A stretch of DNA of 64,000 nucleotides from Pseudomonas lopnurensis (GTDB lineage: Bacteria > Pseudomonadota > Gammaproteobacteria > Pseudomonadales > Pseudomonadaceae). The position numbers and the translations under genes are program-made. Of this stretch, positions 55,611 through 64,000 are shown one piece after another (the first letter of the stretch is position 1; every line of letters begins with the position of its first letter). Under the pieces are notes generated by a model. That model was not told the origin of the DNA. It saw only the letters and a list, made by a program, of their open reading frames with translations, and made no database searches. The DNA lies in contig NZ_JADDIX010000099.1 of NCBI RefSeq assembly GCF_015070855.1, positions 171,019 to 235,018 of the forward strand, written 5' to 3'.

Positions 55611-57079
55611 GGCCGTTGCTCCTGTTTGTGCAGCCGCTCGATCACCAGGCCGCTGGACGTTTCGCGGGCAGCGAAACGCACCCGGTCGTTCTCGGCCAGG
55701 CCATGCAGCAGGTGTGGGTTCGCCACCGCGAAACTCATCGTCATGCCCGGCATGCCCAAGGTATGGAATGGCCCATGGGCGATCCTCACACGGTCATCGC
55801 CCAGCGCGAGGATACGGCCCTCGGACTCGTGCAGCGCAGGCGCCATTGCTTCATGGGCATGGAGCGCCGCGCCGTCGTTCGGTATCGCGGTGATGCCCCG
55901 CAGACTGGCCTCCGAATCCAGCAGGAACTGCCCGGATGCGACCACCTGCTGGCCTTCTTCCAGGCCGCTGAGGATCGCCGTGTGGCTACCATTTTCGCGA
56001 CCCGGCTCGACCTCCATGGGTCGATAGCGCCCGCCGCTTTCCGCGAGCATCACCAGTGCGCGCCGGCCGGTGCGGATCAGCGCCTCGCTGGGCACCAGCA
56101 GGAGCGCTTCGCTGCCAGCATCGGCCAGCGCGACCTGCGCCGTCAGCCCCGGGCGCAACAGGCCTTCGGGATTGGGCAGTTGCACCCGTACGCGCAGCGT
56201 GCGACTGGCCGGATTGGCCTCCGGCAGTACCGCCGTGACCAGCCCATCGATGCGTCGGCCGGGCAATGCCGGCAGGCGCGCGGTCGCCTCCTGCCCGACG
56301 TGGATGCCCTCGCTCTGCGCCTCCGGTACGGCCACCTCGAGCCAGACGCTGTCCAGGCCGTTGATCCGCGCCAGGGGCGCGCCCGCCGCCAACGTCATGC
56401 CTTCGCGCACGTCCAGCTCCTGCAGCACGCCGCCGATGGGGCTGGAAAGCGTGATGGAAGCATCGACCCTGCCGCTGCGCTCGAGCCGGCCGACCGTTTC
56501 CGCCGGCATCCCGGCCAGGCGCAGCCGCTGGCGAGCGGCTTCCAGCAGGGCGTGGTCACCGGCCCTGCGCAGGGCGAGATACTCCTCCTGGGCTGCCGTC
56601 CATTCCGGGATCAGCAGGTCCGCCAGCGGCGCGCCCTTTTCCAGCAGATCGCCGGGAGCGTGGCGGTAAACCCGCTCGACGAAGCCACCCGCCCGCGCCT
56701 GCACCACGGCCACGTCACGGGCGTTGTACTCGAGCACGCCGACCGCCTCGACACGGCTGGCCAGTTGGCCGCGGCTGACCGTGGCCAGCCGCATGCCGAG
56801 ATTCTGGGTGATGCCGGCCTCGATGGTCAGCGCCGCCACGTCATCGCCTTCATCGGCGTAGCGTGGCACCAGGTCCATGTCCATGAAGGGCGATTTGCCC
56901 GGTTTGTCGAAGCGATGTTGCGGGGCCATGGGGTCGTACCAGTACAGCACCCGGGCCTGGTTTTCGGCCGCGGGTGCGACAGGCTCGCCACCGCTCCGGG
57001 CCAGCCAGTGGCCACCGCCCGCCCCGATCATCAGCGCCACGCCGGCCAGCGTGACGCTTGCGAAGATTTTCCGGCTCAT
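55607..57079 (-). CDS. cusB: CusB membrane fusion protein with C-terminal CusF-like domain
   Basis: The periplasmic adaptor of the Cu/Ag pump, 490 residues. After an N-terminal anchor it has the heavy-metal-binding segment [20 protein letters not shown] and MDMDLVPRY (Met and His ligands), then lipoyl, hairpin and barrel domains. The last 70 residues (about 420-488) form a CusF-like metallochaperone domain with [17 protein letters not shown]. In E. coli CusF the site reads WPEMTM; here Met stands in the Trp position. So the chaperone that is separate in E. coli is fused here. GGAG precedes the ATG; it overlaps cusC and cusA by 4 bases each. Confidence 0.94.
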   Translation of the reverse strand: MSRKIFASVTLAGVALMIGAGGGHWLARSGGEPVAPAAENQARVLYWYDPMAPQHRFDKPGKSPFMDMDLVPRYADEGDDVAALTIEAGITQNLGMRLATVSRGQLASRVEAVGVLEYNARDVAVVQARAGGFVERVYRHAPGDLLEKGAPLADLLIPEWTAAQEEYLALRRAGDHALLEAARQRLRLAGMPAETVGRLERSGRVDASITLSSPIGGVLQELDVREGMTLAAGAPLARINGLDSVWLEVAVPEAQSEGIHVGQEATARLPALPGRRIDGLVTAVLPEANPASRTLRVRVQLPNPEGLLRPGLTAQVALADAGSEALLLVPSEALIRTGRRALVMLAESGGRYRPMEVEPGRENGSHTAILSGLEEGQQVVASGQFLLDSEASLRGITAIPNDGAALHAHEAMAPALHESEGRILALGDDRVRIAHGPFHTLGMPGMTMSFAVANPHLLHGLAENDRVRFAARETSSGLVIERLHKQEQRP

Positions 57080-58329
57080 TTGGTTTCTCCATAGGCAAGA
57101 TACAGGCGAGCATTGGCGATGGCTTCCAGGCCCTGCAGGTCGATGTGCTTGAGGCGCGTCTCGATCAGTTCGTTGCGCGCGGCCAGCACCGCATCCAGGT
57201 CGATGGTGCCGGCGCGATAGCCGGCCATGGCCAGCTCGGCCTTCTCGCGAGCGAGTGGCAGCTGCACCTCGGCACTACGCACACGGGCGCGCTGCAGCCG
57301 CTCGAACTCGGCCAACTCCACGGCCAGGCGCTCGGCGACCTCGCGGTTGGCGGCTTCGCGCTCCGCCTCCAGCTGATCGAGCTCGGCATGCCGGGCGGCG
57401 ATCCGCGGGTTCTGCCGCGAGCGCTGGAACACCGGCAGATCGAAGCTGAACTGGAGATTGAGCATGTCGCCAAATGCACGGCCGCGATTCAGGTAGCTGA
57501 CCTCCCAGCTCCAGTCGGGCTGTTTCTCGGCGCTGGCTTCACGGATGCGGGCCTGGGCCTGCCGGGTCAGCGGCGCGTATGCCAGCAGTTGCGGATGGTT
57601 GTGCATCTGGCTGGGCAGCCTGTCCCGGATGAGCGGCCAATGGGGCAGATCACCGTCCAGGGGCTGGCTGCCAGCCTCACCGACCCAGCGGACAAGGGCC
57701 GCGCGGGCCTGGCGGCGCAACTGCTCCAGCTCGTCCTGGCGCTCGGCCAGCGACGCGGCCTCCTGGCGCGGAACGACACTGTCGGTCAGTTGGCCGCGCC
57801 CGCCGGCGATACGCGCCCGAACGGCCTCGTCGAGGATGCGGTTTTCCTCGAGCAGTTCGTCGAACAGGCGGATCTTGCGCTCCACGGCATGGGTCGCGAT
57901 CCAGGCCTGGGCCGCAGCCAGGCGCACCTTGAGCGCCTCGACTTCCTGCTCGGCGGCGGCACGGTCGATAGCGGCCCGGGCGACCTCGGTACGCGCCTTG
58001 CGCTTGTCGCGGTTGGGCACTTCCTGCATCAGCCCGACCATGCGCATGGTCATGGCGTCGTCATTGAGACTCCAGCGTTCGGCCCCCTCGATGGGCACGC
58101 TCTGCAGGCCCAGCAAGAGCTTCGGATCGGGCAGTTCGCCGGCCGCGCTGGCCTCGCTGCGCGCGGCCTGCAGCCTGGACGCCTCGGCTCGCAGGGAAGG
58201 CGCCTGCTGCTGCGCGAGGCGCAGCGCATCGTCGAAGGTCAGGCCCAGGGCTGCGCCCGGCAAGGCCAGCGCGCAGGTGCAGAAGACGGCCGCGAGCGAC
58301 CGGATTTTCCGTATGAATCGGGACATCAT
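57076..58329 (-). CDS. cusC: CusC-type outer-membrane efflux protein
   Basis: The outer-membrane channel of the Cu/Ag exporter, 417 residues. A Sec signal (FIRKIRSLAAVFCTCALALPGAALG) is followed by LTFDDALRLAQQQAPSLRAE and two outer-membrane-factor helical repeats, ending YLAYGETK. It has no lipobox Cys, unlike E. coli CusC. GAGGAA lies 8 bases before the first of two adjacent ATGs. It overlaps cusB by 4 bases and is 93 bases after the small His/Met-rich protein gene. Confidence 0.9.
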   Translation of the reverse strand: MMSRFIRKIRSLAAVFCTCALALPGAALGLTFDDALRLAQQQAPSLRAEASRLQAARSEASAAGELPDPKLLLGLQSVPIEGAERWSLNDDAMTMRMVGLMQEVPNRDKRKARTEVARAAIDRAAAEQEVEALKVRLAAAQAWIATHAVERKIRLFDELLEENRILDEAVRARIAGGRGQLTDSVVPRQEAASLAERQDELEQLRRQARAALVRWVGEAGSQPLDGDLPHWPLIRDRLPSQMHNHPQLLAYAPLTRQAQARIREASAEKQPDWSWEVSYLNRGRAFGDMLNLQFSFDLPVFQRSRQNPRIAARHAELDQLEAEREAANREVAERLAVELAEFERLQRARVRSAEVQLPLAREKAELAMAGYRAGTIDLDAVLAARNELIETRLKHIDLQGLEAIANARLYLAYGETK

Positions 58330-58422
58330 GAGTAAGATTCCTCGGGTTCCTGCATGCCGCGGGGGCATGCGCACGGCGTCCATCAGCGCATGGCCGAGGG
58401 ACACGTCAGGTCTGCGAAGGAA

Positions 58423-58767
58423 TCAGTGGCGCGGTGGGCGCCAGACGTCGACGCCGGAGCGAGCGGGAAAGAAATCGGGGTAGGCGCTGCCGAGCAGCGG
58501 CGGCGCGGTGGCGACGGCGGGTTTGACCACGCCCGCCTGCAGCATGCTGCCGGTCTTGCACTGGTGGTCGCTGTCGCACAGCGGATTGCCCTTGTGCGAA
58601 TGGCCGCCATCGTCCTGGGTCATGGACGGGTGTCCGGCATGTGCGGACATATCCATGCCGTCCTGCATCTGGCAAGGCTGCGCGGACAGCGCCGGCGCCG
58701 CCATCCCGTTCAGGGGAAGCGCGAAGCTGATCAGCAGGGCCAGGAACAGACGCAGACAGGCTTTCAT
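58423..58767 (-). CDS. Small secreted His/Met/Cys-rich protein at the head of the cus operon
   Basis: 114 residues: Sec signal (MKACLRLFLALLISFALPLN, cleavage near GMAA), then a metal-ligand-rich stretch CQMQDGMDMSAHAGHPSMTQ, DDGGHSHKGNPLC and DHQCK. This type of short protein often precedes cus or cop efflux genes and probably binds or senses Cu(I)/Ag(I) in the periplasm. No catalytic domain is seen. It is the first gene of the operon; its promoter should lie between 58768 and 58920. No cusRS/copRS two-component pair is nearby. Confidence 0.8.
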   Translation of the reverse strand: MKACLRLFLALLISFALPLNGMAAPALSAQPCQMQDGMDMSAHAGHPSMTQDDGGHSHKGNPLCDSDHQCKTGSMLQAGVVKPAVATAPPLLGSAYPDFFPARSGVDVWRPPRH

Positions 58768-58923
58768 GGCGGGCAGTCTAACCGGGGAGCGGGGCGGTAA
58801 AACTTGATCCAGATCGTGTTGGGGTTATGAATGGCTATGTCCCCGTTACCTGTTGCAGGACCTTGGGAAGTGTCTGGCCCGGATCTCTTGCAACAGCCGA
58901 TGTTCGAGCGATCGGGCGCTCGC

Positions 58924-59010
58924 GGGTAGGTTGGCGCTGAGTGCGGCGAAGCCCAACTGGGGGTGGCATGAACCTGTTGGGCTTCGTCGCTACGCTCCTC
59001 AACCCAACCT
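58924..59010. repeat. Inverted-repeat intergenic element (REP/MITE-like)
   Basis: About 87 bases bounded by GTAGGTTGG and its exact complement CCAACCTAC. Inside, GCGAAGCCCAAC is matched by GTTGGGCTTCG in inverted order, so the whole can fold into one long imperfect hairpin. A partial second copy lies at 40558-40583. There is no coding potential. It lies between the cus operon and the hybrid kinase gene, where it could also limit read-through. Confidence 0.7.
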
Positions 59011-59016
59011 ACGAAC

Positions 59017-60723
59017 CTACGCTGGGCCTTCATCCACCGCACAGGCGTCGGCCTTGCCGCCCAGCAGGTGGCTGAGTACCGAGCGCATCTTGCCGGCCTT
59101 CACCGGCTTGTTCAGCACCGGCACGCCGAAGCCTTGCAACTGGCGACGGCACTGGTCGCTGCGGTCGGCGGTGATCATCACCAGCGGGATCGCGGCGGCG
59201 AAATGCGCACGCAGTTCGAGCACCACGTCCCAGCCGGTGACGCCCTGGTCCAGGTGATAGTCGGCGAGGATCACGTCCGGGGCCACGCCCGCCAGCGCCG
59301 AAAGTGCGGCGTCCCTGTCGGTGGCGGTCAGCACCTCGCAGCCCCACTGCTGGAGCAGCGCGGCCATGCTGTGCAGGATGCTGGTTTCGTTGTCCAGCAC
59401 CAGCAACCGCCGCCCCGGCAGCGGGTCGCCCAGCTGCGGCGCGAGTACCGGCGCCTCGCCGCCGCGGCTGGGTGCCGTCCGTGCCAGCGGCACGTCGATG
59501 CTGAACACCGAGCCGCGTCCTGGTCGCGAGCGCACGTGCACGCGGTAGTCCAGCATGTTGGCGATGCGATCGACGATGGCCAGCCCCAGGCCCACCCCGC
59601 TACGCTCCGCCGCCCGGCGTACACCGAGCTGATTGAACTCGAGGAAGATCGATTGCAACTGGTCCGCGGGGATGCCGCGCCCGGTGTCCCAGACCTGGAT
59701 GCGCAATACGTCGCCGCGCTTGCGGGCGCCGAGCAGGACCCGGCCGTGGTCGGTATAGCGACAGGCATTGCTGAGGAAGTTGCGCAGGATGCGCGTCAGC
59801 AGGCGGAAGTCGCTCTGGATCACGCAGCGGGGAATGTAGTGGGCGAGCTGCAGCCCGGCCGCGGCGGCCACCGGCTGGAACTCGGAGACCAGCGGCAGGA
59901 GCATCTCGTCCAGGCGATAGGCATCGATATCCGGCTTGATCGCGCTCTGGTCGAGCTTGGAGATGTCGAGCAGGTCGGTGAGCAGGTCCTCTGCCCCTTC
60001 CAGCGCATGATGGGCGCGCTCGACCAGATGCTGCTCGCCCGGCGGCAGGTTGCGCTCGTGCAGGGTCGAGATCAGCAGGCGCGCGGCATTGAGCGGCTGC
60101 AACAGGTCGTGGCTGGCCGCTGCCAGGTACTTGTCCTTGCTGAGGTTGGCCGCCTCCGCCGCATCCCGGGCTTCGCGCAGTTCGCAGGTGCGCTCGGCGA
60201 CGCGCTGCTCCAGTTGCTCGTTGAGCTGCAGCAGGCGCGACTGCGCCAGCTTGCGCTCGGTGATGTCGGCGACGAACCCTTCCACCAGGCCGTCTTCGTC
60301 GGGTTTGAGCAGCAGGTTCATCACGACGTCGATGGCGCTGCCGTCCTTGCGCCGCAGGCGGGTCTCGTAGCCGAACAGGCCGAGCCGCTCGCTCAGTGTC
60401 TGACGAATCTGCCGCAGCTCCTGCTCGCCGCCGATGAACAGGTGGTGGGACAGGTCGGTCAGCGTCCACAGCGCGTCTTCCGGGCTGTCGTAGCCGAGCA
60501 TGCGCGCCAGCGCCGGGTTGGCCGCGCGAATGCCCTCCTGCAGGCTGGCCTGGAAGATCCCGTGCACCGCATGCTCGAACAGCCATTTGTAGCGGTTGCG
60601 CTCGGCTTCCAATTCCTCCAGGCGTGCCAGCAGCTCCGGATAGTGGCTCTTGCGCGCAGAATGGCTGCCAAAGCCGAGCAGTTGCGTCAGTGCCTGGTGC
60701 TGCTCGTCAGAGGGCTTCGGCAT
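59017..60723 (-). CDS. PAS-domain hybrid histidine kinase (NahK/ErcS'-like)
   Basis: 568 residues, apparently cytoplasmic since no membrane segment is seen. Domains: PAS (about 45-165), coiled coil (QLNEQLEQRVAERTCELREA), HisKA with phospho-acceptor His in AASHDLLQPLNAARLL, HATPase (NFLSNACRYTDHGRV, WDTGRGIP, GVGLGLAIVDRI), and a C-terminal receiver (LLVLDNETSIL, phospho-acceptor Asp in VILADYHL). This resembles the kinases of the Pseudomonas ethanol-oxidation regulatory network. It overlaps ercA by 17 bases, placing both in one operon. Confidence 0.9.
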   Translation of the reverse strand: MPKPSDEQHQALTQLLGFGSHSARKSHYPELLARLEELEAERNRYKWLFEHAVHGIFQASLQEGIRAANPALARMLGYDSPEDALWTLTDLSHHLFIGGEQELRQIRQTLSERLGLFGYETRLRRKDGSAIDVVMNLLLKPDEDGLVEGFVADITERKLAQSRLLQLNEQLEQRVAERTCELREARDAAEAANLSKDKYLAAASHDLLQPLNAARLLISTLHERNLPPGEQHLVERAHHALEGAEDLLTDLLDISKLDQSAIKPDIDAYRLDEMLLPLVSEFQPVAAAAGLQLAHYIPRCVIQSDFRLLTRILRNFLSNACRYTDHGRVLLGARKRGDVLRIQVWDTGRGIPADQLQSIFLEFNQLGVRRAAERSGVGLGLAIVDRIANMLDYRVHVRSRPGRGSVFSIDVPLARTAPSRGGEAPVLAPQLGDPLPGRRLLVLDNETSILHSMAALLQQWGCEVLTATDRDAALSALAGVAPDVILADYHLDQGVTGWDVVLELRAHFAAAIPLVMITADRSDQCRRQLQGFGVPVLNKPVKAGKMRSVLSHLLGGKADACAVDEGPA

Positions 60724-61870
60724 AGACGACCTCGACGTCGCGCTGGGTCGAGGAGCGCGGGTTGGTGAGGATGCAGGGGTCCTGCATCGCATGTTGCGAC
60801 AGGAACGGAATGTCCGAGAGGTTGACGCCGTGCAGGCCGAGGGTTTCCTTGAAGCCGATGGCCTGCTTGAGACTGATCAGGTGCTGCACCAGGCGCTCGC
60901 GGATCTGCCGCTGGCTCAGGCCGCGGCTGTCGATGCCGAGGGTCTCGGCGACGACCTTGAAGCGATCCGGCGCGGCGTCGTAGTTGAACGCCACCACATG
61001 CTCGACCAGCACCGCGTTGCACACCCCATGGGGCAGGTCGAGGTAGCCGCCAAGGCTGTGGGACATGGCATGCACGGCGCCGAGGATCGCGTTGGAGAAC
61101 GCCAGGCCGGCCTGCATGCTGCCGAGCATGATCTGCTCGCGCAGCACGATATCCGCCGGATCGGCGATCATTTGCGCCAGGTTGCCGTTGATCAGCCGCA
61201 TGGCTTCCAGCGCGTGGGGGTCGGTCAGCGGCCCGTGGCCGGTGGAGACGAAGGCCTCGATGGCGTGCACCAGCGCATCGATGCCGGTACAGGCGGACAG
61301 GAACGGATCCATGCTCAGCGTGGTTTGCGGGTCGATCAGCGAGACGTCCGGCACCGCCGCCTTGCTGACGATGGAGAACTTCATCCGCTCGTCCTGGTTG
61401 GAGATGATCACGAACTGCGAGACGTCCGCCGAGGTGCCGGCCGTGGTGGGAATCAGGATCAGCGGCGGGCTGGGTACGCGCAGGGTGTCCACGCCTTCGA
61501 ACTCGACGATGTGGCGGCCGTGGGCGGCGACGATGCCGATGCCCTTGGCGCAATCCATCGGGCTGCCGCCGCCGACCGCGACGATCACGTTGCAGCCTTC
61601 GCTGCGATAGACCTCCGCGCCGAGCATCACCTCTTCGCAGCGCGGGTTGGGCGACACATCGGTGAACAGGCAATGCTCGATGCTCTGCCGTTCGAGGCTG
61701 GCCTGCACGTCCGCCACCCAGCCGGCGGCGACCACGCCGGGGTCGGAAACCAGCAGGACCTTGCGCGCGCCGAAGTTGCTCGCACAGGTGCCGACGCTAT
61801 GGCGACAGCCGGCACCGAAGATGATTTCCGGGGAGACGAATTTACGCTGAAGGCTGATATTCGGGCTCAT
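60707..61870 (-). CDS. ercA: Iron-type alcohol dehydrogenase-like regulator ErcA
   Basis: 387 residues of the Fe-containing alcohol dehydrogenase family: the NAD motif VAVGGGSPMDCAKGIGI, ILIPTTAGTSADVSQF, ACTGIDALVHAIEAFVS, and metal-site His residues in GAVHAMSHSLGGYLDLPHGV. In P. aeruginosa ErcA belongs to the control cascade of PQQ-dependent ethanol oxidation rather than to catabolism. The neighbour kinase supports that role here. AAGG lies 8 bases before the ATG; a GTG one codon upstream is the other option. No exaA-like gene is in the window. Confidence 0.9.
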   Translation of the reverse strand: MSPNISLQRKFVSPEIIFGAGCRHSVGTCASNFGARKVLLVSDPGVVAAGWVADVQASLERQSIEHCLFTDVSPNPRCEEVMLGAEVYRSEGCNVIVAVGGGSPMDCAKGIGIVAAHGRHIVEFEGVDTLRVPSPPLILIPTTAGTSADVSQFVIISNQDERMKFSIVSKAAVPDVSLIDPQTTLSMDPFLSACTGIDALVHAIEAFVSTGHGPLTDPHALEAMRLINGNLAQMIADPADIVLREQIMLGSMQAGLAFSNAILGAVHAMSHSLGGYLDLPHGVCNAVLVEHVVAFNYDAAPDRFKVVAETLGIDSRGLSQRQIRERLVQHLISLKQAIGFKETLGLHGVNLSDIPFLSQHAMQDPCILTNPRSSTQRDVEVVYAEAL

Positions 61871-61979
61871 CACTGCGGCCTTTTTTATTTTTTGTAATAA
61901 CCGAGCAAGCCTACTGCATCGCTGGGCTAAAGCAATGCATCCAATGGACGGTTACCGCTCGTCTGCGCGGGGCGCTGCG

Positions 61980-63881
61980 TCACAGCAATCGCTGGTAGAA
62001 GCGCCATTCGCGCTCCAGCGCATCGGCCTGGTTGCGTGCTTCGCGAAAGCCGTGGCGCTCCTGCGGATACCGCCGGTACTCCACGGCGACGCCGCGCCGG
62101 CGCAGCGCCGCCACCATGGCCTCGGTCTGTTCGGGCGGCACCACCGTATCCTGGCCGCCCTGGAAGAAGATCACCGGGGCGTCGATCCGGTCGGCATTGT
62201 GCAACGGCGCCCGTTCGCGGAAGCGTTGCGGCACCCGCTGCGGATCGCCGATCAGCCAGTCCAGGTAGTCGCCCTCGAACTTGTGCGTGACCCGGCGCAA
62301 CGCCAGTGGGTCGCTGACGCCGTACAGGCTGGCGCCGCCGCGGAACAGGTCGCTCGCCGCCAGCGCGCAGAGCGCCGTGAAGCCGCCCGCGCTGGAACCG
62401 CGGACGAAGACCCGCGCCGGATCGATCAGCCCCCGCGCGGCGAGCGCCCGCGCGGCCTGGCAGACATCCTCCACATCCACTACGCCCCACTGCTCGTGCA
62501 GGCGCTGCCGATAGGCACGGCCGAAGCCGCTGCTGCCGCGATAGTTGACATCGACCACGGCGAAGCCGCGCTGGGTCCAGAACTGGATGCGCGGGTCGAA
62601 TACCGGGTAGCACGCCGAGGTCGGCCCGCCATGGGCGAACACCACCAGCGGCGGCCGTTCGCCCGGCCGACCTCGGCAACCGGCGTTGCGCGGCGGGTAG
62701 AAGAAGGCATGCGCCGTCTCCCCTTCCCCGGTCGCGAAGCGCAGGGGTTGCGGATGCGACACCTGATTCGCCGGCAGCGGTCGCTCGCCCCCCGCGAGAA
62801 TCCGCACGTCGCCACTGGCCCGCTCGATCGCCAGCACCGCCGGGGTACGCTCCGGGGAGCCGGCGATGCAAAAGACGTACGGGTCATCCATGGCCAGTTG
62901 GCGACAGCGCGAATACTCGCCGGCCAGTTGGCGTTCGCTACCGTCCGCCGCATGCTCGAACAGCGATGCGAAGCCATCGACCATATGGGTCAGCAGCAGA
63001 CCGCCTGCGGCCAGCGGCAGGTAGCTGATGGTGCCCAATTGCCAGGGCGCCGGCGCGCAATCGAAACCGCCTTGTCCCTCCCCATGGCGCTCCTCGGCCA
63101 GCGGATACGGGACGAGTCGTTCCTGCTGCTCGCACCAGGGTTGCCAGCCGCCGTGGCGATCGCTCAGGCAGTAAAGGCGGCCATCCGCGGCGAAGCGTGG
63201 TTGCTGCAGGGATTGCTCGCCGTCCGCGCCGGCCAGGCAGCGACCATCGCCCCACTGCCCGTCGGCCATCCGCTCGGCGCACTGCAAGCGCGTCGAGGTC
63301 CAGGGTTGTGCGGGGCGGCTCCACTCGATCCAGGCCAGGCGCCCGCCCTCCGGGCTCAGCGCGGGCGACGCATAGAAATCGGCGCCTTCGGCGACGATCC
63401 GGCGCGCGCCATCGGCCAGCGCAAGGCTCACCAGCCGGTGTTCGACGCCCTGCTCTTCCACCGCCAGTATCGCGTGGCTGCGCCGGTCGAACTGCAGATC
63501 GCCATAGCGGCATTCGGCCCGTGCGCTCAGCATGAGCGGCGTCCCGTACGCATCCTCGGCCAGGTCCTGGAGATAGACCTGCTGGTCCGCCTCGTTGACG
63601 AACGCCACGCCCTGCCCGGTCAGGCAGAAGGCGCCGCCACCGTATTCGTAGACGCGGCTGCGCAGCGAGAAGCCCGGCGGCGTCAGGCAGGTCGCCGCAC
63701 CGGCGCGCCAGCGCCACAGCGTGCAACGGGCCTGGGCGGGATCGTATTCGATCCAGAACAGCCCACCGTGCCCGGCCTGCAGTTCGGCGAAGTCCCGGCT
63801 GGCCGCCGCCGCGGCGTCGGCGCTCCAGTCGCTGGGCCAGAAGCCGCAGGGATGGCGGCTCGCCATGGCCGGCGGCCTCAT
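61980..63881 (-). CDS. S9-family prolyl oligopeptidase-like peptidase
   Basis: A serine peptidase of the acylaminoacyl-peptidase/dipeptidyl-peptidase type. 633 residues with no signal peptide. An N-terminal beta-propeller (about 20-380) is followed by an alpha/beta hydrolase with VVFAHGGPTSACYPVFDPRI, VDVNYRGSSGFGRAYRQRL, nucleophile Ser in VRGSSAGGFTALCAL, Asp in FFQGGQDTVVPPEQ and His in QERHGFREA. The ATG at 63881 overlaps the upstream stop (ATGA); the ATG at 63866 has GAGG 9 bases before it and is an equally good start. Confidence 0.9.
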   Translation of the reverse strand: MRPPAMASRHPCGFWPSDWSADAAAAASRDFAELQAGHGGLFWIEYDPAQARCTLWRWRAGAATCLTPPGFSLRSRVYEYGGGAFCLTGQGVAFVNEADQQVYLQDLAEDAYGTPLMLSARAECRYGDLQFDRRSHAILAVEEQGVEHRLVSLALADGARRIVAEGADFYASPALSPEGGRLAWIEWSRPAQPWTSTRLQCAERMADGQWGDGRCLAGADGEQSLQQPRFAADGRLYCLSDRHGGWQPWCEQQERLVPYPLAEERHGEGQGGFDCAPAPWQLGTISYLPLAAGGLLLTHMVDGFASLFEHAADGSERQLAGEYSRCRQLAMDDPYVFCIAGSPERTPAVLAIERASGDVRILAGGERPLPANQVSHPQPLRFATGEGETAHAFFYPPRNAGCRGRPGERPPLVVFAHGGPTSACYPVFDPRIQFWTQRGFAVVDVNYRGSSGFGRAYRQRLHEQWGVVDVEDVCQAARALAARGLIDPARVFVRGSSAGGFTALCALAASDLFRGGASLYGVSDPLALRRVTHKFEGDYLDWLIGDPQRVPQRFRERAPLHNADRIDAPVIFFQGGQDTVVPPEQTEAMVAALRRRGVAVEYRRYPQERHGFREARNQADALEREWRFYQRLL

Positions 63882-64000
63882 ACCTTGAGGATCAGCCGGG
63901 AGGCCTTCTCGTTGCGGTACTGCAGCTGGTCGAGGCCCAGCGCGCCGTGCTCCGCCTGTTCGCGGGCGGCGAGTATTTTGCCGTGCTGCGGCGACTTGCT
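63878..64000 (-). CDS. 3' end of an unidentified gene
   Basis: The last 40 codons of a gene whose start lies right of the window, ending TGA at 63878-63880 and reading HGKILAAREQAEHGALGLDQ, then LQYRNEKASRLILKV. The tail is helical and charged. I do not recognise the family. The stop overlaps the S9 peptidase ATG, so the two are probably one operon. Confidence 0.6.
   Translation of the reverse strand, partial: SKSPQHGKILAAREQAEHGALGLDQLQYRNEKASRLILKV

Overview
The window is G+C-rich, densely coded and free of introns. Its gene set points to a gammaproteobacterium of the Pseudomonas group, probably Pseudomonas or Stutzerimonas. The main evidence is the gacA-uvrC-pgsA-tRNA-Gly-tRNA-Cys block, a TTG-started gacA, the ErcA/hybrid-kinase pair, the Pseudomonas-type families DUF1652 and DUF2790, a three-domain LigD, a FAN1-type nuclease, and an ArsJ/GAPDH arsenic cluster. 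No plasmid, phage or insertion-sequence genes are visible. Signs of decay are limited to three broken genes: a PIN toxin remnant, a frameshifted LysR regulator and a HipA remnant.

Layout. (1) 1-6.4 kb, minus strand: glgA-treZ-malQ-treY, which turns glycogen-type glucans into trehalose; treY runs off the left edge. (2) 6.7-13.7 kb: a CinA-like deamidase, a PIN toxin remnant, an MscS-type channel, small stress or membrane proteins (DUF892, DUF2061, DUF1652), a small exported protein, the non-homologous end-joining ligase LigD, and a DUF2790 protein. (3) 14-20.7 kb: a four-gene aromatic-acid-type efflux operon (FUSC, DUF1656, membrane fusion protein, outer-membrane factor) read away from a divergent PobR-like AraC activator, with a frameshifted LysR gene at its end. 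(4) 20.9-28.4 kb: a HipA remnant and two divergent molybdenum hydroxylases, a PaoABC-type three-subunit enzyme and an IorAB-type two-subunit enzyme. (5) 28.7-32 kb: a PCu(A)C copper chaperone, glutathione reductase, a VOC protein and galU.

(6) 32.4-40.1 kb: a chemoreceptor with a periplasmic CXXCH heme motif and a very good FliA promoter, hemN, a FAN1-type nuclease overlapping a nuclease-helicase fusion, then tRNA-Leu. (7) 40.6-46.3 kb: an arsenic cluster, arsR-arsH-phosphatase-ynfA-GAPDH-arsJ, divergent from an ACR3 efflux gene. It covers arsenite export, arsenate export as 1-arseno-3-phosphoglycerate, and organoarsenical oxidation, but has no arsC. (8) 46.3-51.9 kb: two small unknown genes, tRNA-Cys, tRNA-Gly, pgsA, uvrC, gacA and a ZIP-like membrane protein. 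(9) 52-58.8 kb: a proline-rich exported protein and a copper/silver cusCBA operon with a CusF-like domain fused to CusB, headed by a small His/Met-rich secreted protein. (10) 59-64 kb: a PAS hybrid histidine kinase in an operon with the iron-type alcohol dehydrogenase ErcA, an S9 peptidase, and the 3' end of one more gene.

Most operons have ATGA-type stop/start overlaps, which helped fix the starts. Function calls come from reading motifs and family resemblance; no database search was run.
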